Shown: piece after piece, positions 56,515 to 64,000 of the stretch
Numbering within the stretch: position 1 is the stretch's first letter
Layout of the letters: each line of letters begins with the position of its first letter
Assembly (NCBI RefSeq): GCF_900109355.1
Contig: NZ_FOBF01000002.1
Location: 124,001 to 188,000 of the forward strand
Source of the DNA: Nonomuraea pusilla
GTDB lineage: Bacteria; Actinomycetota; Actinomycetes; Streptosporangiales; Streptosporangiaceae
DNA length: 64,000 bases
Direction of reading: 5' to 3'
Translations under genes and position numbers: made by a program
The notes under the pieces: model-generated
The model's input: only the letters and a program-made list of their open reading frames with translations
What the model was told of the DNA's origin: nothing
Databases searched by the model: none

Positions 56515-57939
56515 CTACGTCACCTCTCCCGGGAAACGTCTCCGGAGCAGGACGGTCGTGACGGCCGCCCCGGCCGCGAACGCGACGGAGCACCACAGGG
56601 CCCAGCGCCAGCCCACCAGCGCGGCCTCCGGCCCGCCCGAGGCGGCGGCGAAGTGGGCCGCCACCGAGGTCACCACGCCGACCCCCACGGCCAGCCCGAG
56701 CTGCTGGGAGACGTTGATCAGGGCGCCGGCCGTGGCCTGCCGCCCCTCCTCGGCGCCGTTCGTGCCGGCGATGCTCGTCGTGACCAGCGCGATGATGTGG
56801 CCGAAGGCGTTCACGCAGGTGCCGATCAGGACGAGGGCGAGGCCGTGATCCTCCGGCAGCCCCACCATGATCAGGATGCCGGCCGTCTCGACGACGATCC
56901 CGAAGAGGAGCACGCGGTAGAGCCCGAAGCGCTCGACCAACCTGCCCGCGCGGACTCCCGTGACGATCGCGACCACGCCCGAGACCGCGAACGTCAGGCC
57001 CGTCGGCAGCGCGCCCATGCCGAGACGGGTCTGCAGGTAGAGGGTGAGGATGAACAGCATTCCCCCGTAGGAGCAGATCAGCAGGACGCTGACCAGGTTG
57101 GCCGGGCCGATGGCGGCTCTGCCGAAGATGGAGATCGGCACGAGGGCGTCGCGCCTCCTGGACTCCACCCGGACGAAGAGGGCGACGGCGGGCACCGCGA
57201 TCACCGCGGAGAGCAGGATCGGAACCGACGTCCAGCCGTACTCCTCCCCTTCGGTGAGGGCGAACACGAGCGCGACCATGCCGGTGGTCGCCAGGACGAC
57301 GCCGGCGACGTCGAGGTGACGGGACGCGTGCCTGTCCCGGCTCTCGTCGAGATGGACCCTCGCGAGCACGCCGAAGACCAGGACGACGGGCACGTTGATC
57401 AGGAAGACCGACCTCCAGCCGGCGAACTCCGTGAGAACGCCCCCGAGCACCATGCCGGAGACGAACCCCGCCGACAGCGCCGACCCGTAGACGCCGAGAG
57501 CGCGTTCGCGTCGGGGCCCCTCCGGGATGGCCGCCTGGAGCAGCCCCAGCCCCGCCGGAGCGATGAACGCGGCGGCGACCCCCTGCAGGGCGCGGCCCGC
57601 GACGAGAGAGGCCGGCGACCACGCGAGCCCCGCGAGGAGCGAGGCGACGAGGAAGCCGGCCAGGCTCCAGACGAACACGCGCTTTCTTCCGTACAGGTCG
57701 GCGACCCTGCCCCCCAGGAGGAGGAAGCCGCAGAAGGCGAGCGGGTACGCGGAGAGGACCCAGGCGACGCCGCCCCCCGACGAGAAGTCCATGGACGCGC
57801 GAATGCTGGGGGCGGCGACGTTGATGACGGAATAGTCGAGAGCGACCAGGAACTGGGTGCCGCAGACGACGGTGAGCTGCCAGAACTGCCGGGACCGGAA
57901 GCCGCTCTCACCGGTCGCGTGTGACGATGCCTGCTTCAT
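56515..57939 (-). CDS. MFS exporter, DHA2 (EmrB/QacA) type, 14 helices
   Basis: 474 residues, about 14 membrane helices, with ALDYSVINVAAPSI in helix 1, GGRVADLYGRKRVFVW after helix 2 and the antiporter-type motif in ALGVYGSALSAGFVSGMVLGGVL. Such proteins export drugs or peptides by proton antiport. It is downstream of the aspartokinase on the same strand after 66 bp, so it is the probable exporter or self-resistance gene of the NRPS cluster. Confidence 0.92.
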   Translation of the reverse strand: MKQASSHATGESGFRSRQFWQLTVVCGTQFLVALDYSVINVAAPSIRASMDFSSGGGVAWVLSAYPLAFCGFLLLGGRVADLYGRKRVFVWSLAGFLVASLLAGLAWSPASLVAGRALQGVAAAFIAPAGLGLLQAAIPEGPRRERALGVYGSALSAGFVSGMVLGGVLTEFAGWRSVFLINVPVVLVFGVLARVHLDESRDRHASRHLDVAGVVLATTGMVALVFALTEGEEYGWTSVPILLSAVIAVPAVALFVRVESRRRDALVPISIFGRAAIGPANLVSVLLICSYGGMLFILTLYLQTRLGMGALPTGLTFAVSGVVAIVTGVRAGRLVERFGLYRVLLFGIVVETAGILIMVGLPEDHGLALVLIGTCVNAFGHIIALVTTSIAGTNGAEEGRQATAGALINVSQQLGLAVGVGVVTSVAAHFAAASGGPEAALVGWRWALWCSVAFAAGAAVTTVLLRRRFPGEVT

Positions 57940-58005
57940 CTCCGCTCCTTTCGCTCCTGCCTGCCGTCGCTTCCGACGCCTCGGGCGGGCCCCTCTCGTG
58001 GCCGG

Positions 58006-59358
58006 TCATCCCGATCTCGCGGTGCACCACGGGCCGACCCGATGCGGTTCCGGAGCGGGAGCCGGTCCCCGCGCGGCGGCGTTCGGGGTTCTCGCGTGAC
58101 TCCGCAGGGGTTTCGGCACGGCAGGACGGTGTCCGGGCGGGTGGCCGTCGGCAGGGGCGCCGAGGAACAGGCGGTGAAGGTGCGTCACCGCGTCGAGCAC
58201 GTCGTGCTCGGCGCACGTCACGGAGATCCGCCGGGCATCGACGGTCACGTCCCGCACCACGACGCCGTGGGTCCTGAGCGTGTCCGCCAGCAGGCGCACC
58301 TCGGGCTGGTGCGGGCAGAAGCCGCGGCCCACCAGCGACACCGTCCCCATGGGCCCGGACCAGTGGCATCCGGCGAACGCGCCGGCCGCGCGCAGGCCGG
58401 CGAGCACCCCGTCGATCAGGTCCCGGTCGGTCCCGTTCACGAGGAATCGCAGCGAGCCAGGGGGGTCGGCGACCAGGGGGTCGAGCACGTCCACGGGCGG
58501 CATCGGATCGGCCAGCGTGGCGGCGATCGTGGTCAGGGCGGCGGGGGTGACCCCGTCGAGCCGGCAGCGGAGCTGACCGGTCCGGTGGACGACGCTGATG
58601 GCGGTGGACCGCCCGCCGTCGAGTCCGGCCGCGTCGAGGCCGGTCACCCAGGTGCCGGCGGTCTCCGCCATGCTGGACCGGACGTGGACGGGCACGCCAT
58701 GGGCGCTGGCGTACTCCACGCTGGAACGGGCGAGCACCGCGGCGCCGCAGGCGGCCAGCTCGGCCATGTCCTCGTAGGAGAGGTGGTCCAGTTTCCGGGC
58801 CTCGGCGACGTGCCGGGGATCCGCGGTGAACACGCCCTCGACGTCGGTGAAGATCTCGCACGCCCCGGCCCGTAGCGCGGCGGCCAGGGCGACGGCGGTG
58901 GTGTCGGAGCCGCCCCGGCTCAGGGTGGTCAGCTCGCCGCTGCCGGCGGCGACGCCCTGGAAGCCGGTCACCACAGGCACCACGCCGGACTCGACGCAGG
59001 CGCGGATCGGGGCGGGGTCGACGTTCGCGATCCGCGCGCGACCGTGCACCCCGTCGGTGACGATGCCGCAGTCGCGGGCGCTGAACGAACGGGCGGGCAC
59101 GCCCAGTCCGTGCAGCGCCAGGGCGAGCGCGGCCGCCGAGGCCTGCTCACCGGTGCTGAGCAGGAGGTCCAGTTCCCTGGCGTGCGGGCTGTCGGTCAGG
59201 TCGCGGGCCAGGTCGAGCAGCGAGTCGGTGGTGCGGCCCATCGCGGAGACCACGGCGACCACGGGCCCGTCCGCGGCGGCTATGCGGCGCGCCGCGCGAC
59301 GGATCCTGCTCGTGTCACCCAGTGATGTCCCGCCGTACTTCTGTATCACCAGGTCCAT
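58006..59358 (-). CDS. Aspartokinase (cluster-associated copy)
   Basis: 450 residues. N-terminal VIQKYGGTSLGD, the kinase motifs LSRGGSDTTAVALAAAL and FTDVEGVFTADPR, and a C-terminal ACT region with SLVGRGFCPHQPEVRLLADTLR. It phosphorylates aspartate, the first step to Asp-semialdehyde, threonine, methionine, lysine and diaminobutyrate. The sequence is more diverged than a housekeeping aspartokinase, and it sits among NRPS, dehydrogenase and exporter genes, so it probably feeds a precursor to the peptide. A C-terminal tail of about 50 residues is Pro/Ala-rich. The ATG at 59358 follows AGGAAGAGAAGG. Confidence 0.9.
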   Translation of the reverse strand: MDLVIQKYGGTSLGDTSRIRRAARRIAAADGPVVAVVSAMGRTTDSLLDLARDLTDSPHARELDLLLSTGEQASAAALALALHGLGVPARSFSARDCGIVTDGVHGRARIANVDPAPIRACVESGVVPVVTGFQGVAAGSGELTTLSRGGSDTTAVALAAALRAGACEIFTDVEGVFTADPRHVAEARKLDHLSYEDMAELAACGAAVLARSSVEYASAHGVPVHVRSSMAETAGTWVTGLDAAGLDGGRSTAISVVHRTGQLRCRLDGVTPAALTTIAATLADPMPPVDVLDPLVADPPGSLRFLVNGTDRDLIDGVLAGLRAAGAFAGCHWSGPMGTVSLVGRGFCPHQPEVRLLADTLRTHGVVVRDVTVDARRISVTCAEHDVLDAVTHLHRLFLGAPADGHPPGHRPAVPKPLRSHARTPNAAARGPAPAPEPHRVGPWCTARSG

Positions 59359-59497
59359 CGGCCTTCTCTTCCTGCGCCACATCGTCGGTCGCGAACCGTC
59401 CGGCCAGGTCGGGCCGCGGCGTGCGGCTCGGCAGCGCGAGCCGCACGCGCGGCGCCGCGGGCGCGGGCGGCTCGCCGGCCGTCCGCCGCGGTCTCCG

Positions 59498-60451
59498 TCA
59501 TCGCGCCTCCCAGCTCTCGCGGCGAAGCCGGTCCGGCGTGCCGAGCCGCACCGACTCGAACGCCGCCCACCTGTAGTACAACTGCGCGTCGTTGTCGGAC
59601 CGCATGCCCGCGGCGCCGTTGACCTGCATGGTCTGCGTCGTGACGGTGCGGGCCAGGTCCGACGCCGCCGCGAGGCAGGCCGCCGCGTGCCCGGCCGCGC
59701 CCGGGTCGTGCACCAGCAGGCGCGTCGCGTCGATGTGCATCGACAGCTCGGCGAGCCGGAACGCCGGTCCCTGGAACCCGCCGACGGGCCGGCCGAACTG
59801 GCGGCGCGTCCTGGCGTGCTCGACGGCGTGGTCGAGCGCGGCCTGGGCGAGACCCACCAGGTACGCCGCCTGGCGCACCCGCGCGCCGGCCAAGGCCGCC
59901 GCCCACTCGGCGGCGGAGCCGGCCCACGCGGCCACGGGCGTGCCCGCGAACTCGACCTCGTACGCCTCGCCCCGGCTCGTCTCCTCGTAGCGCCGCATCG
60001 TGATGGACGGGTGGCCGGCGCCGACGAGCGCCAGGCGCAGCCCGGCGTCGCCGACGCCGCCCACCAGGAAGTGGTCCACCTCCGCCGCGAACCCGACGAA
60101 GGCCCGCCGCGCGGAGATCGCGCCGTCGCGTTCCGTCCATGGCTCCTCCGCGACCGCCAGCGCCACCGGCGCCCGGCCGAGGTCGTCGCCGGGCACCAGC
60201 TCCCGCGCCGTGAGCGTGTCGAGCAGCGGCCCCTGGTACAGCACCGAGCCGAGCAGCTCGGCCAGGCCCACGGTGTCGGAGGAGCCGAGAGCGTCGAGCC
60301 CGGTCAGCCCCTCCCACACCATCGCGCGGACCTCGCGGCCGTCGCCGTCGTCGCCGCCCTCCGCGCGCGGCCGATCGGCCATCCGCCGCACCAGCGGCGC
60401 CAGATCACCGTCGAAGAAGCGGGCGATCGCCGTGGTCTTCTCTGCGGTCAT
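59498..60451 (-). CDS. Acyl-CoA dehydrogenase-like protein, small subunit
   Basis: 317 residues. The C-terminal half is an acyl-CoA dehydrogenase helical domain (ALAGARVRQAAYLVGLAQAALDHAVEHARTRRQFGRPVGGFQGPAFRLAEL); the N-terminal half is shortened. With the preceding gene it resembles the heteromeric FadE pairs of actinobacteria. The ATG overlaps the larger dehydrogenase's stop in ATGA. It probably works with it on a carrier- or CoA-bound acyl group. A 139-bp gap before aspartokinase holds no gene. Confidence 0.87.
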   Translation of the reverse strand: MTAEKTTAIARFFDGDLAPLVRRMADRPRAEGGDDGDGREVRAMVWEGLTGLDALGSSDTVGLAELLGSVLYQGPLLDTLTARELVPGDDLGRAPVALAVAEEPWTERDGAISARRAFVGFAAEVDHFLVGGVGDAGLRLALVGAGHPSITMRRYEETSRGEAYEVEFAGTPVAAWAGSAAEWAAALAGARVRQAAYLVGLAQAALDHAVEHARTRRQFGRPVGGFQGPAFRLAELSMHIDATRLLVHDPGAAGHAAACLAAASDLARTVTTQTMQVNGAAGMRSDNDAQLYYRWAAFESVRLGTPDRLRRESWEAR

Positions 60452-61584
60452 GACGGCAACCCCAATGCCGATGTGGCGACGAAGAACAGCATGATCTCCG
60501 AAGAACCCTGGGCGAGCGTGAGCCCCGGAGCCTCCCGGAACCCGGCGTCGAAGACGCCTTCGGCGATCGCCGCCGGGTCGCGCGCGTCCAGCAGCGCCCG
60601 CGGCCCGAGCAGTTCGACCGCCGCCACCGCCACTTCCTTGGCCGTCTCCGACGCGTACCACTTGGCGGTCGCCGAGTGCACCTCGTCGGGCCGCCCGTCG
60701 CGCAGGTTCGCCACGCACCGCCAGGCCAGCAGCCGCGCCGCGCGCACCCGCGTCTCGAGCTGCACCAGCCGCTGCCCGCACCCGGGCAGCGCGTGCTCAC
60801 GCAGCGCGGCCAGCGTGCGCTCCGCCTTGGCGGAGTGGTCCAGCCCGGTGCGCTCCAGCGGCAGCACCTTGCCCAGCACCTGCCACCCGTCGTCGACCTC
60901 GCCGAGCACGTCCTCGCGCCCGACCCGGATCCCGTCGAGCGTCACCAGGTCGAACCGCTCCTCGGACAGGTTCCACACCGGCTCGACGACCACGCCCATG
61001 CTCCGCAGCGGCACCAGGAACAGCGTGATGCCGGCGTAGTTCACCGGGCCGCGCGACGTGCGGGCCGCGCACAGCGCGAACTCGCTGTGCTGCGCCTTCA
61101 TGTTGTAGATCTTGCGGCCGCGCAGGCGCCAGTGGTCGCCGTCCGGCTCGGCGCGCGTGCTCAGCGACGCCAGATCGGATCCGACGTCCGGCTCGCTGAA
61201 CAGCACGTTGGCGGTGATCTCGCCGCGCGCCAGGCCCGGCAGGAACCGTTCCTTCTGCTCCTGCGTGCCGAACAGGTGGATGGCGTTCCCGACGATGTCG
61301 ATGCCCAGCGAGTGCACGTTGTCGGGCACCCCGTGGCGGATCATCTCCTCGGTGAGGATCGCCTTCTCCACGATCGTGGCGCCCGCTCCGCCGTACCGCT
61401 CGGGCCAGTTGATCGCGAGCCAGCCGAGCTTGCCGAGCCGCCGGTGCACGTCGAGCAGGCCGCTCTCCTCCCCGTACGGCATCCGCCGGCACCGCGCGAT
61501 CTCCGCGCGCACCTCGTCCTCGCACAGCAGCTCGCAGACCTCCTCCCGGAAGCCGTCCTGTTCCGGCGTGAAGACCGGCGTCAT
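60448..61584 (-). CDS. Acyl-CoA dehydrogenase, large subunit
   Basis: 378 residues with the flavin/substrate motifs WPERYGGAGATIVEKAIL, ANVLFSEPDVGSDLASLSTRA and RKIYNMKAQHSEFALCA, ending AQGSSEIMLFFVATSALGLPS. It introduces an alpha,beta double bond using FAD. The start overlaps the thioesterase stop in ATGA, and the small-subunit gene follows by a further ATGA. In an NRPS cluster it could desaturate an acyl starter or a tethered amino acid. Confidence 0.92.
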   Translation of the reverse strand: MTPVFTPEQDGFREEVCELLCEDEVRAEIARCRRMPYGEESGLLDVHRRLGKLGWLAINWPERYGGAGATIVEKAILTEEMIRHGVPDNVHSLGIDIVGNAIHLFGTQEQKERFLPGLARGEITANVLFSEPDVGSDLASLSTRAEPDGDHWRLRGRKIYNMKAQHSEFALCAARTSRGPVNYAGITLFLVPLRSMGVVVEPVWNLSEERFDLVTLDGIRVGREDVLGEVDDGWQVLGKVLPLERTGLDHSAKAERTLAALREHALPGCGQRLVQLETRVRAARLLAWRCVANLRDGRPDEVHSATAKWYASETAKEVAVAAVELLGPRALLDARDPAAIAEGVFDAGFREAPGLTLAQGSSEIMLFFVATSALGLPS

Positions 61585-62390
61585 CGGACATTCACCTCGC
61601 TCAGTTCGTCGCGCATGACGTCCGCCAGCGCCTCGACGTGTGGGGGCCGGAGCATGGTGTAGTGGTCGCCCGGCACCACACGGGTCTCGTCCGCGAAGGC
61701 GCGCCATCGGCCGATCCTCCCGGCCCCCGGCTCCTCGGCGCACAGCAGCACCACCCGCCCGTCCACGCGCGACGGGCGGAACGCCAGGAGCGCGCGCACG
61801 TTCGCGGCGAACACCGGGAACCGCTCGGCCAGCTCGGGCTCGCCCGGTTCCGCGCCCATGGCCGCGGCGTCGGCGGCGAACCACGCGCTCAGCTCGTCGT
61901 CGCCGGGACGGGAGGGCTCGTCCGGGACGGCGGTGTCGAGCGCGAACGTCAGCGCGACGTCGCCGTCCTGACGCGCCATCTCCAGCGCCACCGCGCCGCC
62001 CACCGACCAGCCGCCCACCCGCAGCGGCCCCTCGGGCTGGACCTCGCGGACCGCGGCCAGGTAGGCGGCCGCGAGCTCGGTCAGCCCGCGGCCCTCGGTC
62101 GGGGCGCCGCGCAGGCCCGGGTCCTCCAGCGCGTGGACGGGCTGGTCGTCGCCCAGCAGCGGGGCCAGCGGGACGTACGGCGCCACCGATCCGCCCGCCG
62201 CGTGCACGAGGAACAGCGGCGGCTTCGCCCCCGCCGGACGGAGCGGCACGAGCGGGGAGCCCGGCCGCCCCTCCTGCGGACCGGAGGCGGCCCCCTGCCG
62301 GGCCAGAGCCTCCTCCCGCTCGCGCCGCAGCCGCAGGTCCAGCACCGCGCGCCGCTTCTCCGCCACGCTGGAGGGACGCGAGGCGGTCAT
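61581..62390 (-). CDS. Stand-alone thioesterase of the NRPS
   Basis: 269 residues. The nucleophile Ser129 lies in GGWSVGGAVALEMAR, an acid in FALDTAVPDE and the His in GDHYTMLRPPHVEALA, as in NRPS releasing thioesterases. The N-terminal 35 residues are charged and helical (SSVAEKRRAVLDLRLRRE), like an NRPS docking segment. The ATG at 62390 overlaps the NRPS stop in ATGA. It probably releases the product from the adjacent A-PCP module in trans. The frame reads on upstream inside the NRPS gene, but that is a shadow. Confidence 0.92.
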   Translation of the reverse strand: MTASRPSSVAEKRRAVLDLRLRREREEALARQGAASGPQEGRPGSPLVPLRPAGAKPPLFLVHAAGGSVAPYVPLAPLLGDDQPVHALEDPGLRGAPTEGRGLTELAAAYLAAVREVQPEGPLRVGGWSVGGAVALEMARQDGDVALTFALDTAVPDEPSRPGDDELSAWFAADAAAMGAEPGEPELAERFPVFAANVRALLAFRPSRVDGRVVLLCAEEPGAGRIGRWRAFADETRVVPGDHYTMLRPPHVEALADVMRDELSEVNVR

Positions 62391-64000
62391 GAGCTCGACT
62401 CCTTCAGCAGCCGGTCGAGTTCCTCCTCCGACAGGTCGGCGACCTGGGCCTCCAGCCGCGCCACCTCGTCCTCGCCCAGCAGCGCGCGCTGCGCCTCGTC
62501 GATCTGGGCGGCGAACTGGCTGAGCACCGGGTAGCTGAACAGCCGCCGCGGGTCGAGCGTCACCTGGAAGGCGTCGCGCACCCGCGAGATCATCTGGGTC
62601 ACCTGCAGGGAGTTGCCGCCGAGGACGAAGAAGTTGTCCTGCGCGCCGACGCTGCCGGCATCGAGACCCAGCAGGCTCTGCCAGATCTCGGCCACCCGGC
62701 GCTGCGTCTCGGTGGCCGGCTCGACCTTTCCCGCGCCGCCGCCGGGGCGCGGATCCGGCAGCCGCGCGTGGTCCACCTTCCCGGTCGAGGTCAGCGGGAG
62801 CCGATCCAGCCGCACGTAGTCGGTGGGCACCATGTGCAGGGGCAGCAGCCCGCTCAGGTGCTCGCGCAGCGCGTCCTGCTCGAACTCGCCGACCACGTAC
62901 GCGGCCAGCCAGGCCGAGGACGTGCCCTGGTCCCGCACGGTCACGACGCACTGCCGCACGCCGTCGAAGGTCTCGACGGCGTGCTCGATCTCGCCGAGCT
63001 CCACGCGCAGCCCGCGCAGCTTCACCTGACGGTCGGCCCGGCCCAGGAACTCCAGGTAGCCGTCGGAGTTCCAGCGCACCAGGTCGCCGGTCGCGTACAT
63101 GCGCTCGCCCGGCGCGGCGGCGAACGGGTCGGGCAGGAACTTCTCGGCCGTCTGGTCGGGCCGGCCGAGGTAGCCGATGGCCAGACCCGCGCCCGCCATG
63201 TACAGCTCCCCCGGCACGCCGACCGGCACCGGCCGCAGCGCCCGGTCCAGGACGTAGGCCCGCTGGTTGGCCATCGCCCGGCCGATCGGCGGCGGCCCGT
63301 CCAACGGCTCCGGCGGGCACAGGTAGTCCACGCAGGTCACCGTGACCTCCGTCGGCCCGTACCCGTTGTGGAACTCGCGTCCCGGCCTGCTCCACCGGTT
63401 GACCAGATCGGCGCCGAACGGCTCCATGCCGATGAAGCACACCCGCAGCTCGTCGAGGGCGGACGGATCGAGCAACCCCAGCACGGCGGGCGGGATGTCC
63501 ACCATCGTCACCCGCTCGCGGGCCAGCAACCGCTGCAACCGCTCCGGGTCGAGCAGTTCGGAGCGCGGCGCGCCCACGATCGTGCCGCCGGCGGTGAGCG
63601 TCGAGAACACGTCCGACACGCTCACGTCGAAGGCGGGGTTGGAGAACTGCAGGATCCGGTCGTCCGGCGTCACCGAGAACATCCGCCGGAAGGTGGTGCA
63701 GAAGTTCACCACCGCCCGGTGGGGGACCATGACCCCCTTCGGGGTGCCGGTCGAGCCCGACGTGTAGATGACGTACGCCGTGTCCTCCTGCGCCACCCGC
63801 ACCGACGGGGGCGAAGCGGGCCGTCCGTCGAGCACGTCCGTGTCCAGCAGGATCCGCCCCACCTCCGCCGGTACGCGGCCGGCCAGATCCGACGTCGTCA
63901 CCACGGCCGCCACGTCGGCGTCGCCCAGCTGGTACGCCAGCCGCTCCGGAGGGTACTGCGGGTCGAGCGGCAGCCACGCCCCGCCCGCCTTGAGCACGCC
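62387..64000 (-). CDS. Non-ribosomal peptide synthetase, adenylation-carrier module (N-terminus beyond window)
   Basis: 537 residues are visible; the 5' part is cut by the window edge. Adenylation cores are in order: LKAGGAWLPLDP (A2), YTSGSTGTPKG (A3), FDVSVSD (A4), NGYGPTE (A5), GELYMAGAG (A6), YATGDL (A7), FLGRADRQVKLRG (A8) and LPLTSTGKVDHARL (A10). The carrier protein follows, with phosphopantetheine Ser near 62610 (FFVLGGNSLQ), and a short helical tail (LSEEELDRLLKESSS). There is no thioesterase domain, matching the separate thioesterase gene. My eye-aligned specificity residues are D-V-S-D-F-G-G-V-T-K, which I do not match to a known amino acid. Confidence 0.95.
   Translation of the reverse strand, partial: GVLKAGGAWLPLDPQYPPERLAYQLGDADVAAVVTTSDLAGRVPAEVGRILLDTDVLDGRPASPPSVRVAQEDTAYVIYTSGSTGTPKGVMVPHRAVVNFCTTFRRMFSVTPDDRILQFSNPAFDVSVSDVFSTLTAGGTIVGAPRSELLDPERLQRLLARERVTMVDIPPAVLGLLDPSALDELRVCFIGMEPFGADLVNRWSRPGREFHNGYGPTEVTVTCVDYLCPPEPLDGPPPIGRAMANQRAYVLDRALRPVPVGVPGELYMAGAGLAIGYLGRPDQTAEKFLPDPFAAAPGERMYATGDLVRWNSDGYLEFLGRADRQVKLRGLRVELGEIEHAVETFDGVRQCVVTVRDQGTSSAWLAAYVVGEFEQDALREHLSGLLPLHMVPTDYVRLDRLPLTSTGKVDHARLPDPRPGGGAGKVEPATETQRRVAEIWQSLLGLDAGSVGAQDNFFVLGGNSLQVTQMISRVRDAFQVTLDPRRLFSYPVLSQFAAQIDEAQRALLGEDEVARLEAQVADLSEEELDRLLKESSS

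Noticed and set aside
59346..59497. Possible small gene between the dehydrogenase and aspartokinase genes
   Set aside because: Frames in this gap are Arg/Ala-rich or short, and none has a family match; the dehydrogenase frame after its stop looks protein-like for about 40 codons but lacks a start with a ribosome-binding site.
60448..61584. Loss of the catalytic base in the large acyl-CoA dehydrogenase (Gln at AQGSSEI)
   Set aside because: Many actinobacterial family members lack Glu at that position and use a base elsewhere, so the change is not evidence of inactivity.
61581..63977. A 798-codon frame suggesting an NRPS-thioesterase fusion
   Set aside because: Only the last 269 codons (from 62390) code the thioesterase. 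The upstream part is a shadow of the NRPS gene, whose real frame ends at 62387.
1..64000. tRNA, rRNA, CRISPR arrays, insertion sequences, integrases
   Set aside because: I looked for T-loop-like sequences, regular spacer arrays, transposase motifs and terminal inverted repeats and saw none that I could support; a tRNAscan or ISfinder search would be decisive.
62387..64000. Naming the amino acid activated by the NRPS
   Set aside because: The residues can be aligned with GrsA by eye, but the resulting code does not match one I know; a guess would not be supported.

Overview
The window is 64 kb of very GC-rich DNA with strong third-position G/C bias. Start codons are often GTG, one is TTG, and many genes look leaderless: a TANNNT-like -10 box lies 6-8 bases before the start. 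This points to a filamentous actinobacterium, possibly of the Streptosporangiales/Nonomuraea type (inference only). I recognised no rRNA, tRNA, CRISPR array, prophage or insertion sequence. Most of the window reads as accessory chromosome-arm sequence, dense in regulators, exporters, secreted hydrolases and secondary-metabolism genes.

Layout. 0-5 kb: membrane-anchored M28 peptidase (cut by the left edge), an orphan MbtH, a type II thioesterase and an ABC-F protein. 5-7.5 kb: aquaporin-like channel and glutathione-independent formaldehyde dehydrogenase. 7.5-22.6 kb: the most coherent block, apparently an N-glycan catabolic locus. It has a secreted GH85 endo-beta-N-acetylglucosaminidase, a cytoplasmic GH5 beta-mannosidase candidate, a LacI repressor with two matching operators, a lipoprotein plus two-permease sugar ABC importer without its ATPase, and a GH38 alpha-mannosidase. 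Next to it are a ROK repressor, a class-3 asparaginase, CutC and a beta-propeller protein. 22.7-24.2 kb: a PAPS sulfotransferase divergent from a small acidic tyrosine-containing peptide gene with its own promoter. 24.2-36.9 kb: mixed transporters and regulators (MFS, LysR, GlxA/AraC-type, STAS, TetR/SRPBCC, GntR/ABC, DMT/LysR, a DUF1259 secreted protein) and a decayed TauE/SafE gene.

37-45.8 kb: an operon of MFS exporter, S9 peptidase and beta-lactamase-fold hydrolase lies divergent from a NarL-type two-component system, with a second beta-lactamase-fold hydrolase beyond it. Shared sequence motifs suggest one regulon. 45.8-52.4 kb: a secreted protein with five Cys-bounded Ig-like repeats coupled to a LysR gene, then DoxX, GNAT, DUF418 and a MerR gene with a classic 19-bp-spacer promoter. 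52.3-55 kb: sulfate-activation genes cysD and fused cysNC, a possible source of PAPS for the sulfotransferase 29 kb away. 55.2-64 kb: GNAT, CGNR regulator, DHA2 exporter, then a minus-strand biosynthetic cluster of aspartokinase, two acyl-CoA dehydrogenases, a stand-alone thioesterase and an NRPS A-PCP module. The cluster runs off the right edge; its genes overlap by 4 bp from the NRPS down to the second dehydrogenase.

The items most worth following are the LacI-controlled N-glycan locus with its asparaginase/CutC arm, the sulfotransferase/acidic-peptide pair, and the two-component system linked by motif to two serine hydrolases and a peptidase.
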